A stretch of 8,434 nucleotides of DNA from Candidatus Woesearchaeota archaeon (GTDB taxonomy: Archaea > Nanobdellota > Nanobdellia > Woesearchaeales > B29-G15). Positions 1-4,922 of the stretch are shown one piece after another (position 1 is the stretch's first letter; each line of letters opens with the position of its first letter). The position numbers and the translations under genes were made by a program. The notes under the pieces are model-generated. The model searched no databases, was not told where the DNA came from, and saw only the letters and a list, made by a program, of their open reading frames with translations. The stretch is from positions 1 through 8,434 of the forward strand of contig QMQS01000045.1 in NCBI GenBank assembly GCA_003650585.1, in the 5' to 3' direction.

Positions 1-265
1 ACAAGCCAACAAACCTTGGGTCTGTTCTAATGTACTCATACATCCTGTTGAAGTTAGCGGTCTCTAACCTATAAATCTTGAGAATTAATTTTTCACCCAA
101 GTCATTCTCTCCAGAAAACACATTGGCTTCTTTCCCTATCTTGACTGGACTTAGGGTGCCCTCTGAGACAATACCTTTCTTCATCAAGGCAATGAGGTTT
201 TTGATAGTGAAATTATCGAATACCCCTTCATAAACCTTAAATTTTTCTCTTGTAATTTTTGGCAT
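1..265 (-). CDS. rio1: RIO1-family atypical protein kinase, N-terminal part (runs off left edge)
   Basis: I translated this by hand from the ATG at 265-263. It gives 88 codons open to the window edge, so the gene is cut at its 3' end. Residues 1-35 form the N-terminal region that precedes the kinase fold in RIO proteins. GKEANVF (44-50) is the RIO1 version of the ATP-binding loop, and LKIYR (62-66) carries the ATP-anchoring lysine K63. The stretch ending in DPRF (82-85) follows the RIO1 pattern of T-x2-F-x2-M-x2-Y-x3-DxRF. RIO1 is a conserved archaeal and eukaryotic ATPase/kinase that acts in the cytoplasm in late maturation of the small ribosomal subunit. The usual S/T before GKEANVF is replaced by I43. 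No ribosome binding site is visible and a TATA-like stretch lies about 28 bp upstream, which fits a leaderless transcript. RIO2 is unlikely, because its loop reads differently. Confidence 0.88.
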   Translation of the reverse strand, partial: MPKITREKFKVYEGVFDNFTIKNLIALMKKGIVSEGTLSPVKIGKEANVFSGENDLGEKLILKIYRLETANFNRMYEYIRTDPRFVGL

Positions 266-286
266 TATCACTAAGAGCAATGCAAT

Positions 287-297
287 GTTTTTAAAAC
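287..297 (-). promoter_or_regulatory. TATA-like promoter element of the RIO1 gene
   Basis: The minus strand reads GTTTTAAAAAC. Its centre is about 27 bp upstream of the RIO1 ATG at 265. Archaeal transcription normally starts 24-28 bp downstream of the TATA centre, so the start would be at or next to the ATG. The absence of a Shine-Dalgarno sequence fits this. Confidence 0.45.
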
Positions 298-334
298 TTT
301 TTAGCCAATCAAGCCTAGATGCTCTAATCCAAAA

Positions 335-343
335 ATTATTTAA
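335..343 (+). promoter_or_regulatory. TATA box for the structured RNA / distal dnaG promoter
   Basis: ATTATTTAA inside an A/T-rich stretch is centred near 339. A start 25-26 bp downstream falls at 364-366, which is exactly where the closed RNA fold begins (365). The same 9-mer recurs at 490-498 in front of dnaG. This region could give a separate small RNA or a long dnaG leader. Confidence 0.5.
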
Positions 344-361
344 ACTGCAATGGATTAATAG

Positions 362-444
362 ATTATGCCCGTCACAGAGAGTATCTAAGGGAGCATACGA
401 GATACTCAAGCGATGAGCTTAGAGGTTAGTGGTGCGGGCATCAT
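362..444 (+). ncRNA. Candidate structured RNA (free small RNA or dnaG leader element), family not recognised
   Basis: The ends pair perfectly over 7 bp: ATGCCCG (365-371) with CGGGCAT (435-441). After a one-base bulge at 372 the pairing continues as CAC (373-375) with GTG (432-434). After a 1x1 mismatch at 364/442, AT (362-363) also pairs with AT (443-444). Inside are a perfect 8-bp hairpin, GAGTATCT (379-386) with AGATACTC (400-407) and a 13-nt loop, and a 4-bp hairpin (408-411 with 417-420). This makes a multibranched junction of about 77-83 nt. It is not a tRNA (no T-arm motif) and no known riboswitch core was recognised. A TATA box is correctly placed for transcription to start at the fold. 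No oligo-T terminator follows, so the transcript may continue into dnaG or be processed. The strand is inferred from the promoter only. Confidence 0.5.
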
Positions 445-489
445 TTCATATTCACTTTGGGGCAAGCATCATGTTCATTGATTGTGAGT

Positions 490-498
490 ATTATTTAA
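490..498 (+). promoter_or_regulatory. TATA box of dnaG (proximal)
   Basis: ATTATTTAA, identical to the element at 335-343, is centred near 494. The predicted transcription start is around 518-521, giving a dnaG leader of about 60 nt. That leader holds two mini-ORFs and a strong ribosome binding site. Confidence 0.45.
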
Positions 499-529
499 GG
501 AAGGAGTATAACCATAGGAGCAGTAATTA

Positions 530-553
530 ATGCTTGTTCTAGGGCGAATATGA
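530..553 (+). other. Mini-ORF 1 in the dnaG leader (possible leader peptide)
   Basis: The ATG at 530 gives the 7-residue peptide MLVLGRI and stops at TGA 551-553. AGGAG (516-520) lies 9 nt upstream, but this may sit at or before the predicted transcript start. The stop overlaps the start of the next mini-ORF as ATGA. An ORF this short arises easily by chance, so this is a candidate only. Confidence 0.2.
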
Positions 554-573
554 AACAAATCCCAAGGAGGTAG
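550..573 (+). other. Mini-ORF 2 in the dnaG leader, overlapping the dnaG ribosome binding site
   Basis: The ATG at 550, inside the ATGA overlap with mini-ORF 1, gives the 7-residue peptide MKQIPRR and stops at TAG 571-573, six bases before the dnaG ATG. Its last two sense codons, AGG AGG, are the dnaG Shine-Dalgarno sequence. If translated, ribosomes would cover or terminate on that site. No experimental or comparative support is available here. Confidence 0.2.
564..570 (+). promoter_or_regulatory. Ribosome binding site of dnaG
   Basis: AAGGAGG lies 9 nt before the ATG at 580. It is the strongest Shine-Dalgarno match in the left half and fixes the dnaG start. Confidence 0.85.
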
Positions 574-579
574 ATTAAA

Positions 580-1830
580 ATGGGTAAGATAAGCCCTGTA
601 TCAGCAAAATACATCATCCATGCATCCATCAGCATCAATGGGGTAGTTGATAGGCCTGATGTGATTGGCGCCATATTTGGTCAGACCGAGGGGCTTCTCG
701 GCTCTGAGCTTGAGCTTCGTGAACTCCAGCGCTCAGGTAGGATTGGGCGCATAGAGGTTAATTTAGAAACAAGTTCAGGCAAAACCAGAGGTACAATTGA
801 CATACCTTCGAGTTTGGATAAATCCGAGACGTCAATTGTTGGAGCGGCATTGGAGGTTATTGATAGAATAGGACCGTGTGAGGCAGACATTAAAGTGACC
901 GAGATTGAGGATGTGAGGGTTTCAAAGAGAGAGTATGTAATCGAGCGAGCCAAGGAGTTACTAAAGGAGTTAATGGACAAAACCCTTCCAGACAGCCAAG
1001 AGATTGCTGATGAGGTTGCTCAGTCAGTTAGGGTGATGGAGCTCACCCATTACGGAAAGGAGCGGTTGCCTGCAGGACCAAATATCGAGGACTCAGATGA
1101 GATTATTGTGGTTGAGGGTAGGGCAGATGTGATAAACCTATTGAAGCATGGAATCAAGAATGCAATATCGATGAATGGTACGAGTGTGCCAGAGACCATA
1201 AAGCAACTCTCCAAGCAGAAGATTGTTACTGCGTTTGTGGATGGAGATAGGGGTGGCGACCTAATAATCAAAGAGTTGCTTGGTGTGGCTGACATCGACT
1301 ATGTGGCTAAGGCACCGGATGGTAAAGAGGTAGAGGAGATAACAAAGAAGGAGTTACACAAAGCCTTGAGGAGTCGCATTACCGTAGACCAATATAAACT
1401 TGAGAAGGGCTTTCCCAAGGGCGACCAGGAGTTTGCTACCGAAGAGCAGAAGCAACACAGAATTAGTAGAAAAGAGGCCCGAGTTGGTATGGCTAAGGAG
1501 GAACCAAACGCTCTGCCTAAAGAGGAGCTTCAACTCACAGACGAGGATAGAGAGAGGTTCAAGGAGATGTCTGAGGAGTTACTTGGGAGTAGGGGAGCTT
1601 ACCTACTCGATGAGAAACTCAAGGTTATGGGAAAGGTGCCACTCTCCGAACTCGAGGGCTCTCTAAAGGACCTGGTGCCAAAGGTGTTCGCAATAGTAAT
1701 GGACAGTGTTATTGATAAGGATATAGTAAACATGGCCAAGCGCTCAAATGTGAAGTGCTTGGTGGGGAAAGAGATCAAAGTGGACCCGACCAAGACAAGA
1801 CTAGCATTGTTTGTGGCTGATGAACTCTGA
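580..1830 (+). CDS. dnaG: Archaeal DnaG-type primase (TOPRIM protein, exosome-associated)
   Basis: This is a 416-residue protein with the layout of archaeal DnaG. Residues 1-165 are the archaeal-specific N-terminal region, beginning with the typical [11 protein letters not shown] and containing FGQTEGLLG. Residues 172-250 are the TOPRIM domain, with the metal-binding glutamate E179 in VVEGRAD and the acidic cluster D221/D223/D227 in DGDRGGD. A charged linker runs from about 280 to 330, and the conserved C-terminal domain from about 333 to 412. TOPRIM residues of this kind bind Mg2+ in primases and topoisomerases. In archaea, DnaG has been found as a stable part of the RNA exosome as well as showing primase activity, and the sequence cannot say which role dominates. 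All catalytic residues are present and the length is normal. The start is set by AAGGAGG 9 nt upstream. The gene appears monocistronic, with an oligo-T terminator just after the stop. Confidence 0.95.
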   Translation: MGKISPVSAKYIIHASISINGVVDRPDVIGAIFGQTEGLLGSELELRELQRSGRIGRIEVNLETSSGKTRGTIDIPSSLDKSETSIVGAALEVIDRIGPCEADIKVTEIEDVRVSKREYVIERAKELLKELMDKTLPDSQEIADEVAQSVRVMELTHYGKERLPAGPNIEDSDEIIVVEGRADVINLLKHGIKNAISMNGTSVPETIKQLSKQKIVTAFVDGDRGGDLIIKELLGVADIDYVAKAPDGKEVEEITKKELHKALRSRITVDQYKLEKGFPKGDQEFATEEQKQHRISRKEARVGMAKEEPNALPKEELQLTDEDRERFKEMSEELLGSRGAYLLDEKLKVMGKVPLSELEGSLKDLVPKVFAIVMDSVIDKDIVNMAKRSNVKCLVGKEIKVDPTKTRLALFVADEL

Positions 1831-1843
1831 GCTTTTGGAAAAA

Positions 1844-1851
1844 TTTAAATA
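1844..1851 (+). promoter_or_regulatory. TATA box of the acyl-CoA synthetase gene
   Basis: TTTAAATA, close to the archaeal consensus, is preceded by A-rich sequence (1839-1843). The predicted start is about 1872-1876, which leaves a leader of roughly 35 nt before the ATG at 1909. Confidence 0.6.
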
Positions 1852-1871
1852 TTTTCCTTCTTATTTTTATT
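1852..1871 (+). terminator. Oligo-T transcription terminator of dnaG
   Basis: A pyrimidine-rich tract with runs of 4 and 5 T residues (1852-1855, 1864-1868) starts 22 bases after the dnaG stop. Archaeal polymerase terminates at such T tracts without a hairpin. It lies between the TATA box and the predicted start of the next gene, so termination and initiation signals are interleaved. Confidence 0.55.
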
Positions 1872-1895
1872 AAAAAGGGGTTCTTCTAATTTAGT

Positions 1896-1904
1896 GGGTG
1901 GGGG
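1896..1904 (+). promoter_or_regulatory. GGTG-type ribosome binding site of the acyl-CoA synthetase gene
   Basis: GGGTGGGGG ends 4 nt before the ATG at 1909. The GGTG core can pair with the CACC part of the archaeal 16S 3' end, which naturally sits closer to the start codon than the GGAGG core. This favours the ATG at 1909 over the in-frame GTG at 1894, which lies 2 bases upstream of this motif. Confidence 0.5.
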
Positions 1905-1908
1905 TAGT

Positions 1909-3621
1909 ATGGCTAAGGTTATTTCAAAGACGCTTGCTGAGGTGCTTGAGGAGACAGCAGATAGGTTTCCAGATAATGAGGCGATTGTGTTTCCTGAGTT
2001 CTCTCTTAGGATGAATTATGAAGAATTCAGGGGAGCTATAAGGCAACTCGCAAAGGGGCTGCTTGCTTTGGGGCTTGAAAAGGGTGAGCACTGGGCTATC
2101 TGGACCCAGAACAGACCATTCGCAACAATGGCACAGTTTGCAGCCGCTTACTTGGGTGCCCCACTCGTGGTGATTAACCCAAATTATAAGACCTTTGATT
2201 TGGAGTATGTGCTGAGGCAATCTGATTCAAAGCTTCTGGTTACTATTGGCAGGTTTAAGAGCTCTGAATATCTCAAGATGGTGCTGGCGATTGTGCCTGA
2301 ATTGGCTAGTTCTAAGGATGGCAAAGTGACTTCTCAAAAATTTGAAAAACTCGAGCGTGTTGTGCTAGACGCGTTTAACTTCTCTCCAGAGGGGGTTAGT
2401 CTGCTCACCACTGAGCAATTGTTCAAGTTGGGGGTTGGTGTTGCAGACCATGAATTGGACGAGGCAATGCGTTCTGTTGGGGTGGAGGACCCAATCAACA
2501 TGCAATACACCTCTGGCACCACAGGTAGACCAAAAGGGGTGCTTTTAACGAGTTTGGGGTTAGTGAACAATGGGTTTCAGGTTGGTGAGGTAATGGGGCT
2601 AACCCCAGAGGACAGGATGTGCATTCCTGTACCTTTCTATCACTGCTTCCACCTTGTTCTGGGAAATATTGCTGCTGTGACACACGGCTCTACTATGGTT
2701 GTCCCTTATCAGGTGTTTAATGCCGAGAGAACAATCAAAACAGTAATAGAAGAGCAATGCACAGTGCTACATGGTGTGCCAACAATGTTTCAGCGCTATC
2801 TCGAAGTCAAAAGGGAAAGCCCTGAGTTTGCAAATGCTGAGTTCAGATTGCGTACAGGGATTATGGCTGGTGCACCATGCCCAATCGAACTTATGCGAGC
2901 GGTTATTAAGGAATTGGGTGCAGAGGAGTTGGTGATTGCTTATGGGCTAACTGAGGCGTCACCAGTGCTCACTATGACGAGGCGGGATGACCCGCTTGAG
3001 GTTAGGACTGGGTCTGTTGGTAGACCAATTGCCCATGTTGAGTTGAGGGTTGTAGACCAAGATGGGAATGATTGCCCCAGAAGCGATGACTCAGAGGATG
3101 CAAGTGCTGTTGGAGAGATAATTGCGAGGAGCATTTACACAATGCTGGGTTACTACAAGGACCCAGAAGCCACAGCCAAAAGGGTGCGTAATGGATGGCT
3201 CTACACTGGCGACCTTGGTAGGTGCGATACCCAAGGCAACCTCCACATTGTTGGTAGAGCAGATGACATGATAATCAAGGGTGGGGAGAACATATACCCA
3301 CTCTGGATTGAGGAGTTTTATAGTGCGCGTCTTGAAGGTAAAATTGGCATTGTGCAAGTTGTGGGTGTACCAGATGCAGAGTATGGGCAGGTGCCAGCGA
3401 TCGTGATAGAGCCGAAGAGAGGGTTCGAACTAAGCGAAGATGAGATAAAGCTACTGGGTGACGAGGGGTTGCCCCGTGGCTGGACACCCCATTATGTCAA
3501 GATAGTTAGTGCTGACTACTGGCCATTAACGGTCACTGGCAAAATAAAAAAGGGTGAGCTCTCAAAGAAACTCACACAGGAGTTGGGGCTTGAGAGCTTA
3601 ACAGAAAGAAAAACTGCATAA
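1909..3621 (+). CDS. Acyl-CoA synthetase (AMP-binding, FadD-like fatty acid-CoA ligase)
   Basis: This 570-residue protein belongs to the ANL adenylate-forming superfamily and should activate a carboxylic acid, probably a medium or long fatty acid, with ATP and CoA. The ordered motifs are all there: P-loop YTSGTTGRPKG (200-210), PVPFYHCFH (241-249), AGAPCPIE (320-327), YGLTEAS (345-351), YTGD (432-435), GRADDMIIKGGENIYP (449-464), and the catalytic lysine K545 in PLTVTGKIKK (539-548). The overall wording is very close to bacterial fatty-acyl-CoA synthases. Usual family members have R/K-E after GENIYP, whereas here it is LW. A short acidic insert sits near 392-399. The ATG at 1909 is preferred for its ribosome binding site. 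The gene stands alone with its own promoter and no beta-oxidation or lipid genes beside it, so the substrate is unknown. Bacterial origin by transfer is plausible but untested. Confidence 0.92.
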   Translation: MAKVISKTLAEVLEETADRFPDNEAIVFPEFSLRMNYEEFRGAIRQLAKGLLALGLEKGEHWAIWTQNRPFATMAQFAAAYLGAPLVVINPNYKTFDLEYVLRQSDSKLLVTIGRFKSSEYLKMVLAIVPELASSKDGKVTSQKFEKLERVVLDAFNFSPEGVSLLTTEQLFKLGVGVADHELDEAMRSVGVEDPINMQYTSGTTGRPKGVLLTSLGLVNNGFQVGEVMGLTPEDRMCIPVPFYHCFHLVLGNIAAVTHGSTMVVPYQVFNAERTIKTVIEEQCTVLHGVPTMFQRYLEVKRESPEFANAEFRLRTGIMAGAPCPIELMRAVIKELGAEELVIAYGLTEASPVLTMTRRDDPLEVRTGSVGRPIAHVELRVVDQDGNDCPRSDDSEDASAVGEIIARSIYTMLGYYKDPEATAKRVRNGWLYTGDLGRCDTQGNLHIVGRADDMIIKGGENIYPLWIEEFYSARLEGKIGIVQVVGVPDAEYGQVPAIVIEPKRGFELSEDEIKLLGDEGLPRGWTPHYVKIVSADYWPLTVTGKIKKGELSKKLTQELGLESLTERKTA

Positions 3622-3625
3622 GAGT

Positions 3626-4906
3626 TTAACCACACTGCCCCCCTGTGGCGCCTGTGCTTCCAGAGCTAAACCCAAACCCTGGTGATGGGGTGGTTGAGGA
3701 TAGCTCTTGAGTGCACTCCTCTGGCTGTACAGCAAAGCCCCTGCAGATTGTTGCTAAGAGTCCCGCTGGGTCTCTTCTGAACCTGTCAACCTTCACACCG
3801 TTTATAGCCAATCCAGGCGAGCCGCGAATCCCGTACTTGTCATTGAGGTCTTTGTCAATGTCAAATCTTGGGAACCTCCCACCAAGCCACAGGTCTCTGT
3901 TGTTGAGGTTCTCACTTATCTTAAACTCTTGGTCAGTGCTGGCTTTGCACGCATCAATCTTTGTTTGGTCTATATTTGCCTTAACGAAGCACCCAGTGGA
4001 ATTGCCTGCCTCAAGGAAGCACTCGAGGTAGTCCAGGAACTTGTCTGGCTCCTCCTTTTGGATACAGTACTGCAAGAGGTTCTCGTTTACCTCTTTTGCA
4101 CCGTGCATGGCATAACTCACAAACCTGAGTTTGAAGTCAATCTTATCCCCTAGGAGGCTCAACACAGGTAGAATACCCTTTTCTGTTTGGGTTCCAAATG
4201 GACAGTAGCTCATTACAAAGAGCTCCACTTCAGGGACTGCCCTCTTGGTGCAGAAGTACTGTGAGCTGCAATCCTCATCATCACAATCCACCTTACCATC
4301 TTCGTCATCGTCCACACCGTTCTCACACAGCTCTGCTGTGGGGTCAAACCTTGAGCCAATGTTTAAGCTTAGGTAGTCTCCTGCCTGTTTGACGTATCTC
4401 TGAATCTGGATGAAGTTTCTATCATCCTTTACACTCTCTTCAAAGAGCACAGCTGGTAAGTATTTGACCCCTGTGGAATTGTAGAGCTCCTTACCCTGCT
4501 CTGAGTTGTAATCCACTTCCTCGATATTAACATTTGGGAATAGCTTCTTGAGACTCTCGAGTATTGGTTCGATATTGCACTCCTCGCACCTTCTATCGTT
4601 TAAAACCACCATCTTTAGTGAGGCTTCTCCTGTAACAGTGGGTTCAACAACCGTTTGGTTCTCTGGAGTTGGTGTGATTGTTATTGAGGGCTCCTGCTTA
4701 CCTGAGGTAGCGAGGAATAGGAGAAATGCCACAAGCCCTAGCACAACCAAGCTGGTTGCTATATAGGCAGTTTTTTTACTCACCCTAATTACCTTTTTGT
4801 GTGACTTCTTTATGTGTTGTTCCAAGCCCCTCTTTGTCGAGAAACTCTTGTCACACAACTCGCATTTGTACTTCTTGGTTTTCTTTGAACTTCTTTTCTT
4901 AGCCAT
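3626..4906 (-). CDS. Membrane-anchored C2H2 zinc finger / thioredoxin / GILT-like thiol oxidoreductase
   Basis: The 426-residue protein has an unusual domain order. A basic N-terminus precedes one consensus C2H2 finger (C15, C18, F22, L28, H31, H36). A membrane helix spans about 47-67. The basic side puts the finger in the cytoplasm and the rest outside. Residues 96-180 are a thioredoxin-like domain with CEEC (107-110) and a probable cis-proline P151. Residues 194-219 form an Asp-rich, four-cysteine motif like calcium-binding DxDxDG loops. Residues 225-400 resemble the GILT / DsbA-like thiol reductase fold: active site CPFG (235-238) with a single cysteine, then the GILT-like cysteine framework C281, C296, C306, C320, C388, C398 and GSPGLAING (362-370). 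A Ser/Gly-rich tail ends in GGQCG. Three sequons lie outside the membrane. It follows the PpiC gene by 16 nt and is cotranscribed. Likely role: extracytoplasmic disulfide exchange. The finger's role is unknown. Confidence 0.8.
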   Translation of the reverse strand: MAKKRSSKKTKKYKCELCDKSFSTKRGLEQHIKKSHKKVIRVSKKTAYIATSLVVLGLVAFLLFLATSGKQEPSITITPTPENQTVVEPTVTGEASLKMVVLNDRRCEECNIEPILESLKKLFPNVNIEEVDYNSEQGKELYNSTGVKYLPAVLFEESVKDDRNFIQIQRYVKQAGDYLSLNIGSRFDPTAELCENGVDDDEDGKVDCDDEDCSSQYFCTKRAVPEVELFVMSYCPFGTQTEKGILPVLSLLGDKIDFKLRFVSYAMHGAKEVNENLLQYCIQKEEPDKFLDYLECFLEAGNSTGCFVKANIDQTKIDACKASTDQEFKISENLNNRDLWLGGRFPRFDIDKDLNDKYGIRGSPGLAINGVKVDRFRRDPAGLLATICRGFAVQPEECTQELSSTTPSPGFGFSSGSTGATGGQCG

Positions 4907-4911
4907 TTTTT

Positions 4912-4921
4912 ATCAACTCCT
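4912..4921 (-). promoter_or_regulatory. Ribosome binding site of the zinc finger/thioredoxin gene
   Basis: The minus strand reads AGGAGTTGAT. This matches the full archaeal anti-SD complement AGGAGGTGAT at 9 of 10 positions, 5 nt before the ATG at 4906. It overlaps no upstream codon except near the preceding stop (4925-4923). Confidence 0.75.
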
Positions 4922-4922
4922 A

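Noticed and set aside
365..441. tRNA gene: 77 nt with a perfect 7-bp terminal stem like an acceptor stem
   Set aside because: There is no T-arm GGTTC-AAATCC motif, no D-arm pattern and no five-base-pair arm before the 3' strand on either strand. The inner hairpins do not fit a cloverleaf.
438..472. C/D box guide RNA on the minus strand, from two ATGATGC copies 28 bp apart
   Set aside because: Both copies miss the last base of the C box consensus and no CTGA D box lies at the expected places, so the imperfect direct repeat is probably chance.
681..980. Antisense ORF inside dnaG, and similar antisense ORFs within the other large genes
   Set aside because: They show no recognisable domain, ribosome binding site or promoter, and they lie opposite well-supported genes, as expected for chance frames.
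1894..1908. GTG start of the acyl-CoA synthetase, adding MGGGS
   Set aside because: The added residues encode the ribosome binding site of the ATG at 1909, and no such site precedes the GTG.
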